Part shown: positions 35,407 through 44,594 of the stretch, piece by piece | Position numbering within the stretch: position 1 is the first letter of the stretch | Layout: each line of letters begins with the position of its first letter | From: Actinopolymorpha singaporensis | GTDB taxonomy: Bacteria > Actinomycetota > Actinomycetes > Propionibacteriales > Actinopolymorphaceae | DNA length: 64,000 bases | Assembly: GCF_900104745.1 (NCBI RefSeq) | Contig: NZ_LT629732.1 | Location: 5,071,981 to 5,135,980, forward strand | Direction: 5' to 3' | The notes under the pieces: generated by a model | What the model saw: the letters and a program-made list of their open reading frames with translations, nothing else | What the model was told of the DNA's origin: nothing | Databases searched by the model: none | Made by a program: the position numbers and the translations under genes

Positions 35407-35546
35407 GGTCGCCGCCTGGGACGGGGCCGGGCAAACCGAGCCGGGCAAACGCGTGAGTAGGCGGAGAGCAAGCCGGATATGTCAAAACGGACATTCCCGC
35501 CGAAAGGTCTTGACCTTGACCGCCGTGACGATGCGATCCTTCCTGC

Positions 35547-35918
35547 GTGAACTCCTACTCCTCCGGCCAGGCGGCGGACAGATCAGGCTTCAGCATCGAC
35601 ACCCTTCGTTACTACGAACGGATCGGGCTGCTGAAGGGGATCAACCGCACCGAGTCCGGGCAACGCCGGTTCACCGACGAGGACGTCACCTGGCTGCGCC
35701 TGCTGCGGTGCATGCGGGACACCGAGATGCCGCTGGCCGAGATGCGCCGGTACGCCGACCTCCACCGCGCCGGCCCCGCCCGGCTCGTCGAGCGCCTCGC
35801 CCTCCTGGAGGAACACGGCCGGCGGGTGGAGCACCGGCTCGCGCATCTGCAGTCGTGCTGGACCGTCATCCAGGACGAGATCCAGACCGCGGCGGAGGCC
35901 GAGCAGCCTGTCAGCTGA
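35547..35918 (+). CDS. MerR family transcriptional regulator
   Basis: A 123-aa regulator. The winged helix-turn-helix is at the N-terminus (SSGQAADRSGFSIDTLRYYERIGLL, then RRFTDEDVTWLRLLRCMRD), followed by a dimerisation coiled coil (LVERLALLEEHGRRVEHRLAHLQSCW). There is no metal-binding Cys pattern, so it is nearer to the stress/small-molecule members than to MerR/CueR. The start is GTG 35547 with no ribosome site. A duplicated TTGACC (35510-35521) upstream may be part of its promoter; I could not place a matching -10. Confidence 0.85.
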   Translation: MNSYSSGQAADRSGFSIDTLRYYERIGLLKGINRTESGQRRFTDEDVTWLRLLRCMRDTEMPLAEMRRYADLHRAGPARLVERLALLEEHGRRVEHRLAHLQSCWTVIQDEIQTAAEAEQPVS

Positions 35919-36029
35919 CCGCCCGCTCCCGATCACCGTTGTCCCCGCCGCCACTGTCAAGCCAGCCTTGACGGCCGCACCGGACGCCCGTCATCGGCAA
36001 CGCCGTTCGGAGTCGGGCAGAATGTCCCG

Positions 36030-37400
36030 ATGCTGACCGACGTTCCGAAGCTCGCCGGCGCGCGGGTCACCGTGATGGGTCTCGGCCTGTTCGGCGCGGG
36101 GATGGGCGTGACGAAGTTCCTGTGCCGATCGGGTGCGCGCGTCACCGTCACCGACCTCCACGACGAGCACCAGCTCAGGGAGTCGGTGGCGGCACTCGAC
36201 GGCTGGCCGGTCGACTTCCACCTCGGGGGGCACCGCGAGGAGGACTTCACCCGCGCCGACCTGGTCGTCGTCAGCCCGGGCGTGCCGGACGAGTCGCCCT
36301 GGCCGGGACTCGCCAACGCGTTGGAGGCGGAGCTGAACCTGTTCGTGAAGCTCTGCCCGGCGCGTACGGTCTACGGCATCACCGGCTCCAACGGCAAGTC
36401 CACCACGACGACGCTGATCGGCCGGATTCTCGCCCGCGGACCTCGCCGGGTCTGGGTCGGCGGCAACCTTGGGGTTTCCCTGCTGGACCGCCTCGACGAG
36501 ATCCGCCGGGACGACATCGTCGTACTCGAACTCTCCAGCTTCCAACTGCAACGGCTGGCTCCGCTGCGGTGGAGCCCCCAGGTGTCGGTCGTCACCAACA
36601 TCACTCCCAACCACCTCGACCGGCACGGCACGATGGCCCGTTACGTCGAGGCCAAGCAGACGATCGTCCGTCACCAACGCGAGGGCGACGTACGAGTGCT
36701 GAACGCCGACGACCCGTTCGCCGCGCAGTTCACCGGACACTTCGCCGATGACGGCATCGAGGGCCCACCTTCCGTGCGCTGGTTCGGTGCGAACGCAGCG
36801 GTCGACGGCACCCGGATCGGCGACGAGGTGATCGAGCACGCCGGCCACCTGTTCGACGTCCGCAACCGCCGGCTGCCCGGGAGATTCCAGCTGCACAACC
36901 TCGCCGCGGCCACCGCCGCCACCGCGGACGCCTTTCCCGGCTGGGCGCAGGCAGCGGCCGAGATCATGGCGAGCTTTCCCGGGGTGGAGCACCGGCTGGA
37001 GTTCGTCGGCGAGATCGACGGTGTCGCCTACTACGACGACTCGATCGCCACCACGCCCGAACGCACCCTGGCCGCCCTGGACACCCTGCCCGGGCCACTG
37101 GTGATCCTGCTCGGCGGTTACGACAAGGGGCTGTCCTTCGACGCCCTCGGCGCTCGGGTCCGGGAACGCTGCCGGGACGCGGTGGTGTTCGGGCAGACCT
37201 CCGACACACTGGCCGAGGCCATCGGTGCCGACCGGACCGGCGTCCACCGGGCGGCCTCGTTCGAGGACGCGGTCGGCCGGGCGCGTGCGCTGGCCCGGCC
37301 CGGCGACACGGTGCTGTTGTCACCGGCCTGCGCGAGCTACGGATGGTTTCGCAACTTCACCGAACGCGGACGCAGGTTCAAGGAACTCGTCCGGGACTGA
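36030..37400 (+). CDS. murD: UDP-N-acetylmuramoylalanine--D-glutamate ligase (stand-alone)
   Basis: A 456-aa Mur ligase adding D-Glu to UDP-MurNAc-L-Ala in peptidoglycan synthesis. The order is an N-terminal Rossmann-type UDP-binding domain (VTVMGLGLFGAGMGVTKFL), the ATP loop GITGSNGKSTTTTL, NITPNHLDRHGTMARYVEAKQTI, LPGRFQLHNLAAATAA, then the C-terminal FPGVEHRLEFVGEIDGVAYYDDSIATTPERTLAAL and GGYDKGLSFD. It is not inside a dcw cell-division cluster. CAGAAT ends 6 nt before the ATG, pointing to a leaderless mRNA. It could be a second murD-like gene; that cannot be judged from this window. Confidence 0.9.
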   Translation: MLTDVPKLAGARVTVMGLGLFGAGMGVTKFLCRSGARVTVTDLHDEHQLRESVAALDGWPVDFHLGGHREEDFTRADLVVVSPGVPDESPWPGLANALEAELNLFVKLCPARTVYGITGSNGKSTTTTLIGRILARGPRRVWVGGNLGVSLLDRLDEIRRDDIVVLELSSFQLQRLAPLRWSPQVSVVTNITPNHLDRHGTMARYVEAKQTIVRHQREGDVRVLNADDPFAAQFTGHFADDGIEGPPSVRWFGANAAVDGTRIGDEVIEHAGHLFDVRNRRLPGRFQLHNLAAATAATADAFPGWAQAAAEIMASFPGVEHRLEFVGEIDGVAYYDDSIATTPERTLAALDTLPGPLVILLGGYDKGLSFDALGARVRERCRDAVVFGQTSDTLAEAIGADRTGVHRAASFEDAVGRARALARPGDTVLLSPACASYGWFRNFTERGRRFKELVRD

Positions 37401-37458
37401 ATGGATCCCGGCCGACCGAGCCCGAGCCACTTCGCAACACACGTTAGGGTTCGGCAGC

Positions 37459-38283
37459 ATGTCCCTCGCAGCTGACGGCGGATTCGAAGAGCTGAAGCCG
37501 CCCAGCACGATCCGCGCTCTGGTGTTCGACTTCGACGGTCTGGTGGTCGACACCGAGACACCGGAGTTCCGGGCGTGGCAGGAGATCTTCGCCGACCACG
37601 GCACCGTGCTCGAGCTGGCGACGTGGGCGGGCGGAATCGGTACGACCGACCACCACTTCGACCCGTACGTCGCACTCGAACGCGCCTCGGCCCGCGCCGT
37701 CGACCGGGACGCCATCCGCGCTGCGCGGCGGGCCCGAATTCGGGAACTCGTCAGCGACCAGCCCGTCCTGCCCGGTGTCGAGGACTACCTCCGGCAGGCC
37801 CGCGAACACGGACTCCGGGTCGGCCTGGCGTCCAGTTCGTCCCGTGACTGGGTGCACGGCCACCTGGCCGAACGCGGCCTGCTGCACCACTTCGACACGA
37901 TCCGCACCGGTGACGAGGTGGCGCGCACCAAACCCGATCCGGCGCTGTATCGGCTGGCGACGGCCGACCTGGGCGTGGACCCGGCGCGGGCGGTCGCGCT
38001 GGAGGACTCCCCCAACGGCGTGGTTGCGGCCAAGCGGGCCGGGCTGTACTGCGTCGTGGTGCCGAACGCCCTGACCCGTCAACTCGACCTTGCGGCGGCC
38101 GAACTCCGGGTCGACTCGCTTGCCAACCTCCCGTTGACACGGTTGCTGGAAATGGCTCGGGCATGGGCCGAAGGCGCACCCGGGCCGAACCACCATCCGA
38201 TCCCGGGCCGAACCACCGGCCCAGCCACCGTCCCAGCCACCGGCGCCGGCCACCGTCCCGAGCCGGGAGCGAAAAGGTGGTGA
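37459..38283 (+). CDS. HAD superfamily hydrolase (phosphatase / beta-phosphoglucomutase-like)
   Basis: A 274-aa protein. Motif I is FDFDGLVVDTETP, motif II SSSSRDW, motif III/IV GDEVARTKPDPALY and VALEDSPNGVVAAKRAGL, typical of HAD subfamily IA phosphatases and beta-phosphoglucomutase relatives. The last ~35 residues are a Pro/Gly/His-rich tail built from short repeats and are outside the fold. ATG 37459 follows TAGGGT by 8 nt. It lies 58 bp after murD; the substrate is unknown. Confidence 0.87.
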   Translation: MSLAADGGFEELKPPSTIRALVFDFDGLVVDTETPEFRAWQEIFADHGTVLELATWAGGIGTTDHHFDPYVALERASARAVDRDAIRAARRARIRELVSDQPVLPGVEDYLRQAREHGLRVGLASSSSRDWVHGHLAERGLLHHFDTIRTGDEVARTKPDPALYRLATADLGVDPARAVALEDSPNGVVAAKRAGLYCVVVPNALTRQLDLAAAELRVDSLANLPLTRLLEMARAWAEGAPGPNHHPIPGRTTGPATVPATGAGHRPEPGAKRW

Positions 38284-38317
38284 CACCCCGGCAGAGCACC
38301 TATAGCGTCTCGGGGTC

Positions 38318-39019
38318 ATGAGCTCCCCCTCCTCGGCCGGCGACCACGTGCCACCCGCGCGAGCCACCTCCCCGGGCGCGGAGTTCTGCATGGAGTGCGG
38401 CCCAGAGACCGCGCTGCGCCCTCACGACACCGCGGACGGTGCGGCGTTCGGGGCTCGGTGCCCCCGGTGCGGCTGGGAGCGTCCCTTCACCCGGCGGCCG
38501 CTGCTGCTCCTCACCGGCGCGAGCGGCACCGGGAAGACCACGGTCACCGACGAGCTCACCAGGCTGGCCGAGCGCGGCGGCCTGCCCGGCTGCGCGGTGT
38601 TCGACGTCGACCTCACCCTGCACGTCGCCGCCTTGGGCTGGGACGTCTGGCGCAACACCTGGCTGCAGCTCGCGCACGGGCTCGCCGGCAACGGCCTGGC
38701 CACGTTGCTGTGCGGGACGATCCTTCCCGGCCAGCTGGCGGGCCTGCCTGCCCGGATGCTGGTCGGTCCGATCCACCACGCCGCCCTGGACTGTCCGGAC
38801 GACGTACTCGCCGGGCGTCTTCGGGACCGGCCGGCGTGGCGCGGCTCGACCGAGGAGTTCGTCGCCGACCAGCTTCGTTTCGCCGAGTGGCATCGTTCCC
38901 AGGTCGGCCGGAGGTTCGGCACGCATCGATCCGATCCGGCGGCGGTGGCTGCCGAGGTCGCGGTGTGGGTACGCGAGGTGCTGGGCACGACGACGAAGAC
39001 GACGGGAGGTGCCCGGTGA
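38318..39019 (+). CDS. Zinc-ribbon P-loop kinase/ATPase coupled to class I LysRS
   Basis: A 233-aa protein with a Cys4 zinc ribbon at the N-terminus (C24, C27, C48, C51) and Walker A GASGTGKTT beginning at G67. A nucleoside/adenylate-kinase-like body follows (VFDVDLTLHVAALGWDVWR; a lid-like RLRDRPAWRGSTEEFVADQL). Its stop overlaps the GTG of the next gene by 4 bases (GTGA), so translation is coupled with class I lysyl-tRNA synthetase. The substrate is not known. A TAGCGT hexamer ends 9 nt before ATG 38318. The pairing suggests a function around tRNA-Lys or aminoacylation, which is inference. Confidence 0.7.
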   Translation: MSSPSSAGDHVPPARATSPGAEFCMECGPETALRPHDTADGAAFGARCPRCGWERPFTRRPLLLLTGASGTGKTTVTDELTRLAERGGLPGCAVFDVDLTLHVAALGWDVWRNTWLQLAHGLAGNGLATLLCGTILPGQLAGLPARMLVGPIHHAALDCPDDVLAGRLRDRPAWRGSTEEFVADQLRFAEWHRSQVGRRFGTHRSDPAAVAAEVAVWVREVLGTTTKTTGGAR

Positions 39020-40767
39020 CCGGCACCGAGGGCAGCGACTGGGTGAGCCGTACCGCCGACGAGGTGATCGCCGAAGCCGACCGCCGTGCGCCCGGCGCGC
39101 CGGTCGTGTGTGCCTCCGGCCTCAGCCCGTCCGGCCCGATCCACCTGGGCAACCTCCGCGAGCTGATGGTCCCCCACCTGGTCGCCGACGAGGTCCGCCG
39201 CCGTGGCCGGGAGTGCGTCCACCTGCTGTCCTGGGACGACTACGACCGGCTGCGAAGGGTTCCGGCCGGGCTGCCGCCGTCGTTCGCCGACCACGTCGGC
39301 CGCCCGCTGACCGCCGTACCCGATCCCGACGGCGTCCACGACAGCTGGGCCGAACGCTTCAAGGCTCCGGTGCGGGCTGCCATGGACGCGCTCGGCATCG
39401 AGGTACGCGAGATCAGCCAGACCGCGATGTACGCCTCCGGGACGTACGCCGACGCGATCCTGCACGCTCTCGACGAACGCGCCCGCATCGACTCGATCCT
39501 GGCCCGCTACCGCACCCGGCCAGGAGCCGGCGGCTCAGCCGCCACCGAGGAAACCACGGACGCCGGGGAAGCAGGGGACGCCGTAGGCCCGGACTCGGCT
39601 GCCCGCCTCTACTACCCCTACCGGCCGTACTGCCACCGGTGTGGCCGCGACACCACACAGGTGACGTCCTACGACGCCGCCGGCGCGTGGGTCGACTACG
39701 CCTGCGCCGCCTGCGGGCACCGCGACCGCGTGCACCTGCGCGAGGACAACCACGGCAAGCTGGTGTGGAAGGTCGACTGGCCGATGCGCTGGGCCCACGA
39801 GCGTGTCACGTTCGAACCCTTCGGCGCCGACCACTCGGCCCCGGGGTCCTCCTACACCGTCGGCGCACAGGTGGTCCGCGAGGTGTTCGGCGGGCAGCCG
39901 CCGGTCCCGTTGGCGTACTCCTTCGTGGGCATCCGCGGCATGGCGAAGATGTCGAGTTCGGCCGGTGGCGTCCCGACCCCGGCCGACGGGCTGCGGATCC
40001 TGGAGCCCGCGGTGCTGCGCTGGCTGTACGCCAGGCGGCTGCCCGGCCAGGCGTTCACCATCGACTTCGGGGCGGAGGTGAGCCGGCTGTACGACGAGTG
40101 GGACCGGCTCGCCGAGCGCATCGAGGCCGGGCAGGCGCAGCCGTGGGAGCGCGACGTCGCCGACCGAGCGACCACGACCAGCCGTGGCCGGGTCGCCGGC
40201 CCGCGCCGCCGGGTGTCGTTCCGCGTCCTCGCCTCCCTCCTCGACGTCACCGCGGGCGACACCGCCCAGGTCGGCCGGATCCTCACCGGTTTCGACGACG
40301 GCGCACCCGGCATCACCGTCGACGACGTCGAGCCGCGGCTGAGTCTTGCCCGCACCTGGCTGGCCGAGCAGGTGCCCGCCGAGGAACGCACCCACGTACG
40401 CACCGAGCCCGACACCGACCTGCTGGCCTCGCTGTCCGCCGAGGACGCGGCGTCCCTGCGCGAGCTGACCACCCGGCTGACCGACGACTGGACGCTTACC
40501 GGGCTGACCCGCCTGGTGTACGGCGTACCGAAGCTGAGGGCGGGCCTGACCCTGGACGACCCGGCGACGGCGGAGGTCAAACGCGCGCAGCGGGGATTCT
40601 TCCGGTTGCTGTACCGCCTGCTCGTAGGCGCCGACCGCGGGCCGCGGCTGCCGACCCTGCTGCTGGCGCTGGGTCCGGACCGGGTGCGGGCCCTGCTCGC
40701 AGAAGGCGGCCCGCTCCAGGAGGCAGGTACGTCCGGCGGGGATAACCGGCTGACCGAACCTGGCTAG
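39016..40767 (+). CDS. lysS: Lysine--tRNA ligase, class I
   Basis: A 583-aa class I (Rossmann) lysyl-tRNA synthetase. SGLSPSGPIHLGNLRELM contains the HIGH-type motif (HLGN at residue 43) and KMSSSAG (K311) is the KMSKS loop. A Cys4 knob is visible (CHRCGRDTTQ, CAACGH). The C-terminal helical anticodon-binding domain is present. Class I LysRS is the archaeal-type enzyme, found in a minority of bacteria including some actinobacteria, some of which also have the class II enzyme. GTG 39016 overlaps the upstream kinase-like gene. Whether this is the sole LysRS cannot be told here. Confidence 0.92.
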   Translation: MTGTEGSDWVSRTADEVIAEADRRAPGAPVVCASGLSPSGPIHLGNLRELMVPHLVADEVRRRGRECVHLLSWDDYDRLRRVPAGLPPSFADHVGRPLTAVPDPDGVHDSWAERFKAPVRAAMDALGIEVREISQTAMYASGTYADAILHALDERARIDSILARYRTRPGAGGSAATEETTDAGEAGDAVGPDSAARLYYPYRPYCHRCGRDTTQVTSYDAAGAWVDYACAACGHRDRVHLREDNHGKLVWKVDWPMRWAHERVTFEPFGADHSAPGSSYTVGAQVVREVFGGQPPVPLAYSFVGIRGMAKMSSSAGGVPTPADGLRILEPAVLRWLYARRLPGQAFTIDFGAEVSRLYDEWDRLAERIEAGQAQPWERDVADRATTTSRGRVAGPRRRVSFRVLASLLDVTAGDTAQVGRILTGFDDGAPGITVDDVEPRLSLARTWLAEQVPAEERTHVRTEPDTDLLASLSAEDAASLRELTTRLTDDWTLTGLTRLVYGVPKLRAGLTLDDPATAEVKRAQRGFFRLLYRLLVGADRGPRLPTLLLALGPDRVRALLAEGGPLQEAGTSGGDNRLTEPG

Positions 40768-40845
40768 AACCCGGCCGGCGAGGTGCGACTCCCGGCTCAC
40801 CTTCGTACGGTGGAAGGGATCCCCGAACGCTGCCAGGGAGGCATC

Positions 40846-41676
40846 GTGACCACCGTCGTGGAAACACCCCAGGTTCTGAGTGACGCAGAGATCACGCAGT
40901 TCTGGGAGCAGGGTTATCTCCTCGTGCGCGGAGCAATCTCCCGGGAGGAGGCGGCCCACTACCGCGACCACATCCTGGACATGATTCCGCGCAACCTCGC
41001 CTTGCCCGAGCACTGGCACTCCGCCGCGGGCCGGATCAAGCCGATGCGCAACGCCCACGACCACACCTTCGACACACCGGAACTCCTGCCGCTGTGGGCG
41101 AACGAGAAGCTGTACCACGTCGCCGCGCAACTGCTGGAGTCGACGCGGCTGCGGGTGCTGGACGGTTCGCTCGGCATCACCCTGCGCAACGACAGCGACC
41201 GGGACCGCGCGCTCAGCCAGACGCTGCACATCGACGCGTCGGTGCCGACCGACATCGACCAGTTCCTGTTCTCGCTGGCCGAGGTGCAGATCGGCGGCTG
41301 CTTCTACTTCACCGACGTACTCCCGAACGGCGGCGGCATCCACGTCGTACCCGGCGGTCACCGGATCGTGGAGGAGGAGGCCCGCGCCCACCCGCAGGGC
41401 CGGCACCTGTACGACAACTGGAAGCGCATCACCCACCTGGAAAGCGTCGAGGTCACCGGCGAGGCCGGCGACTTCGCGCTGCTGCACCATCTGATGCCGC
41501 ACGGCGCGTCGCACAACCGCCGGTCCACGCCGCGGGTGGCGCAGTTCCTGCGGTGGGTACGCGAGGACCAGCCGCATGGCGCGGGCAAGGCGCCGGAGCC
41601 GGGCCGGTACGGCGCACGCCAGCTGGAGGCGGCCGGTCCCCTCGGCCGCAAGCTGCTCGGCGTCGAGCCCTGGTAG
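40846..41676 (+). CDS. Phytanoyl-CoA dioxygenase (PhyH) family protein
   Basis: A 276-aa Fe(II)/2-oxoglutarate-dependent oxygenase. The GTG start has GGGAGG about 5 nt upstream. The iron triad is H128-x-D130 in QTLHIDAS and H219 in LMPHGAS, with Arg residues in the following NRRSTPR as candidate 2-oxoglutarate anchors. The double-stranded beta-helix is further marked by GGGIHVVPGGHR. It is 6 bp upstream of manD, so they are probably one operon. The substrate is unknown, possibly a sugar-derived or small hydroxylated compound given its partner. Confidence 0.87.
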   Translation: MTTVVETPQVLSDAEITQFWEQGYLLVRGAISREEAAHYRDHILDMIPRNLALPEHWHSAAGRIKPMRNAHDHTFDTPELLPLWANEKLYHVAAQLLESTRLRVLDGSLGITLRNDSDRDRALSQTLHIDASVPTDIDQFLFSLAEVQIGGCFYFTDVLPNGGGIHVVPGGHRIVEEEARAHPQGRHLYDNWKRITHLESVEVTGEAGDFALLHHLMPHGASHNRRSTPRVAQFLRWVREDQPHGAGKAPEPGRYGARQLEAAGPLGRKLLGVEPW

Positions 41677-41682
41677 GCCGGC

Positions 41683-42888
41683 ATGAGGATCACCGGTGCC
41701 CGGGTGATCGTGACCTCACCCGGGCGGAACTTCGTCACGTTGAAGGTCGAGACCGACGAGGGCGTCCACGGCATCGGGGACGGCACTCTCAACGGCCGTG
41801 AGCTCGCCGTGGCGTCCTACCTCGCCGACCACGTGGTGCCCATGCTGGAAGGCCGCGACCCGGCCGACATCGAGGACACCTGGCAACTGCTCTACAAGGG
41901 CGCGTACTGGCGGCGTGGCCCGGTGACGATGGCCGCGATCGCCGCCGTGGACATGGCGTTGTGGGACATCAAGGGGAAGGTCCTCGGCACCCCGGTCCAC
42001 AACCTGCTCGGCGGCCGGTCGAGGCGCGGCGTGCTGTGTTACGCCCACGCCTCCGGCCGGACGATCGAGGACACCGTGGAGCAGGTGCTCCGGCTGCGGG
42101 AGGAGGGCTACCGTGCGATCCGGGCGCAGTGCGTCGTGCCCGGCATCGACAACATGTACGGCACGCCGCGCGGCGACGTGTCCGGACAGCGGCCCGACCT
42201 GCCGTTCGTCGAGGACGGCTGGGCGAGTGAGAAGTACCTCCGATTCGCGCCCGAACTGTTCGCCCGGATCCGGGAGGCTGTCGGCTTCGACGTCCACCTG
42301 CTGCACGATGCTCACCACCGGCTGACCCCGGCCGAGGCGGGCTGGCTGGGCCGGCGACTGGAGGACCACCAGCTGTTCTGGCTGGAGGACGCCGTACCCG
42401 CCGAACTGCAGGAGAGCTTCCGGGTGATCCGGCAGCACACCACCACCCCGCTGGCGGTGGGCGAGGTGTTCAACTCGCTGTACGACTGTCACCAGCTGAT
42501 CCGCGAACAGCTGATCGACTACATCCGGGCCAGCGTCGTGCACGCGGGCGGGATCACCCACCTGCGCAAGATCGCGCACTTCGCCGAGCCGTACCACGTC
42601 CGTACCGGGTGCCACGGCGCCGCCGACCTGTCGCCGGTCTCGATGGCGGCCGCGCTGCACTTCGGCCTGGCCACCCACAACGCGGCGATCCAGGAGTACG
42701 GCCACCACAGCGAGGAGACGCTCGAGGTCTTCCCGCGTGCCTGGTCGTTTGCCGACGGCTACCTTCACCCCGGTGAGGCGCCCGGACTGGGCGTGGACAT
42801 CGACGAGGGTCTCGCCGCGAAGTACGAGTACCAGCGCGGCTACCTGCCGGTCAGCCGCCGGGTGGACGGCACCGTCGGGAGCTGGTGA
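41683..42888 (+). CDS. manD: Mannonate dehydratase-type enolase superfamily enzyme (ManD)
   Basis: A 401-aa member of the mandelate racemase/enolase superfamily ManD subgroup, which dehydrates D-mannonate (or gluconate) to 2-keto-3-deoxygluconate, some members with low activity. Recognisable are [85 protein letters not shown], and [19 protein letters not shown]. It follows phyH by 6 bp. Its last 38 bp overlap the convergent nucleotidyltransferase gene. True mannonate activity is not certain; several ManD proteins are catalytically poor. Confidence 0.88.
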   Translation: MRITGARVIVTSPGRNFVTLKVETDEGVHGIGDGTLNGRELAVASYLADHVVPMLEGRDPADIEDTWQLLYKGAYWRRGPVTMAAIAAVDMALWDIKGKVLGTPVHNLLGGRSRRGVLCYAHASGRTIEDTVEQVLRLREEGYRAIRAQCVVPGIDNMYGTPRGDVSGQRPDLPFVEDGWASEKYLRFAPELFARIREAVGFDVHLLHDAHHRLTPAEAGWLGRRLEDHQLFWLEDAVPAELQESFRVIRQHTTTPLAVGEVFNSLYDCHQLIREQLIDYIRASVVHAGGITHLRKIAHFAEPYHVRTGCHGAADLSPVSMAAALHFGLATHNAAIQEYGHHSEETLEVFPRAWSFADGYLHPGEAPGLGVDIDEGLAAKYEYQRGYLPVSRRVDGTVGSW

Positions 42889-43744
42889 GCTCCGCCTCGG
42901 TGGCTTCGGCTCGAGCCGGGGCTCGGTCCTGAGCCTCGGCTTCGACCCACCCGGCCAGCCGGTCGGGTGGGTCGAAGCCCCACATCGCGGCGAGCGCGCG
43001 CCACAGCCGGTCCCCCAGCGCCCACGCGGAGTCGTACGCCCGGGCGAGGTCGGCCGGCTCGGTGCGGGCGGAGACACGCCCCAGGGCCTCGACCACCTCC
43101 GGGGCCAGGTCCCGTTCGGCCAGCCGGGACGGCGTGAGCCATCGCCCGGTGGCGTCACCGGACAGCCGGGCCATCCACAACAGCTCGCGGCGTACGTGCG
43201 CGAGCGCGTCCTGGGAACGTTCCCACTCACCTCGGCCCGAGACGTTGTGGCCGAGCACCCACCAGTTGGCGAACCGCCCGCAGACCTGCGCAACCTCCGC
43301 CGCGGTGCCCGGCACGCGTGGATCTTCGGGGAGTGCCGCCACCGCGGGCGTCAGCGCGCCGTCCCGGTCCAGCACCACCATCGCCTCCACCGGCGCGCCC
43401 CGCGCCGGCCAGCCGCGTACGACGTCGACATCCGCGGCCGGCCACACGTGCACCTCCACACGTACCAGCCCGGCGTGCACCGCGACCCAGGCGCCGAACT
43501 CGTTGCGCACCAGCAGCGCCGGGTCACCGACCTCGCACAGCCACTTCGGCGGGTGCTCGAGGTGGTCGGCGGCCGACTGCTCGTCCGCCACGAACACCCA
43601 GTACTCCACGTCCGACCACGCGTCGCCCAGCCCGGCCGGCCGGGATCCGTAGGTGAGCGCGGCGCGAACCCGCTCGTCGGCAGTGAACGCCGCGCGGTAC
43701 GCCGCGTCGAGCGCGTCCTGCCGCGAAGTGGCCGAAGAAGACAT
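42851..43744 (-). CDS. Nucleotidyltransferase (lincosamide NTase-like)
   Basis: A 297-aa protein with the polymerase-beta-type nucleotidyltransferase core: [20 protein letters not shown] (GS-x-DxE), and [13 protein letters not shown]. The helical C-terminal part resembles LnuB/LnuF-type lincosamide nucleotidyltransferases and related unknowns. The second acidic residue is Glu rather than Asp in DVE. ATG 43744 is chosen, 10 bp after the upstream NTase stop. The 3' end runs 38 bp into manD on the other strand. Antibiotic modification is only a family possibility. Confidence 0.72.
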   Translation of the reverse strand: MSSSATSRQDALDAAYRAAFTADERVRAALTYGSRPAGLGDAWSDVEYWVFVADEQSAADHLEHPPKWLCEVGDPALLVRNEFGAWVAVHAGLVRVEVHVWPAADVDVVRGWPARGAPVEAMVVLDRDGALTPAVAALPEDPRVPGTAAEVAQVCGRFANWWVLGHNVSGRGEWERSQDALAHVRRELLWMARLSGDATGRWLTPSRLAERDLAPEVVEALGRVSARTEPADLARAYDSAWALGDRLWRALAAMWGFDPPDRLAGWVEAEAQDRAPARAEATEAELTSSRRCRPPGG

Positions 43745-43754
43745 GGAGCCGGCG

Positions 43755-44594
43755 TCAGCCGCCGCGGACGTCGGCGAGCAGTCGCTCGGCGTCGTCCAGC
43801 CGGGCGGTGAGTTCGGCAGGCGTGGCGCCGATCCGGCCGCACAGCACCTGGGCACGGGCCGTGAACTCGGCCGGTGCGCCCGGCAGCCGGCCGGCCGCGG
43901 CGACCAGGCCCTTCTCGTTCAGCACCCACCGGCCGGCACGGGCGTGCAGCGCGTGCGCCATGATGCCGACCGCCCGCAGCACGCACATCGCGACGTACGC
44001 CGCGTCGCCGCGCCCGGTCGCCTTGCGAGCCACCGCGAGGCTGAAGTCCGCCTCCCACAGCCAGCCGACGAGCGCGTCGCGCAGTGGTTCGGGATACCGC
44101 GCGGCGGCCTGCCGGAGCCGGCCCACCTCGCCGGTCGGGTCGGCGACGACGACCGCGGTCGCGAGCTCCCCGACGTAGGTCGTACTGAGGAATCCGAACG
44201 GGTGACCCGGCTGGTGGTGCAGTCCGAACTCCCCGCGCCGGGCTCGTTCCCATTCGTGGGTGACCCGGTCCAGGTCGCGGAGGATCCAGTCCACGGGGCC
44301 TGAGTCGGTGGACAGCCATGCGCCGCCGTTCACCCACGGCCCCCACCCACCTGGCGGAGCGACCTCGGTGGGCCGGCCGGAGAGCGTGGTCGCCAGGTCG
44401 GCCAGCGCCGAGACGTCGAGGGGTTCTCGGTAGTAGAGGCCGAGATCGAGGTCGGAGGTGGCGTCGGCGGTTCCGCTGGCGTGGCTGCCGCCCACCACCA
44501 CCGCGACCACGCCCTTCACCTCGACCAGCGCCCGCGCGTGCGTACGCGCCGTCGCCATCGGATCCACGGCGGCGGCGAAGGACGGCTCAGTCAC
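43755..44594 (-). CDS. Nucleotidyltransferase domain protein
   Basis: A 279-aa protein with a minimal nucleotidyltransferase motif GGSHASGTADATSDLDLGLYY (GS-x-DxD), followed by a helical domain rich in Ala and Leu. GTG 44594 is chosen because it overlaps the stop of the DUF3817 gene by 8 nt, indicating coupling; an upstream in-frame start at 44630 is possible. It lies next to a second NTase gene (10 bp), so the two are co-transcribed. The substrate is unknown. Confidence 0.72.
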   Translation of the reverse strand: MTEPSFAAAVDPMATARTHARALVEVKGVVAVVVGGSHASGTADATSDLDLGLYYREPLDVSALADLATTLSGRPTEVAPPGGWGPWVNGGAWLSTDSGPVDWILRDLDRVTHEWERARRGEFGLHHQPGHPFGFLSTTYVGELATAVVVADPTGEVGRLRQAAARYPEPLRDALVGWLWEADFSLAVARKATGRGDAAYVAMCVLRAVGIMAHALHARAGRWVLNEKGLVAAAGRLPGAPAEFTARAQVLCGRIGATPAELTARLDDAERLLADVRGG

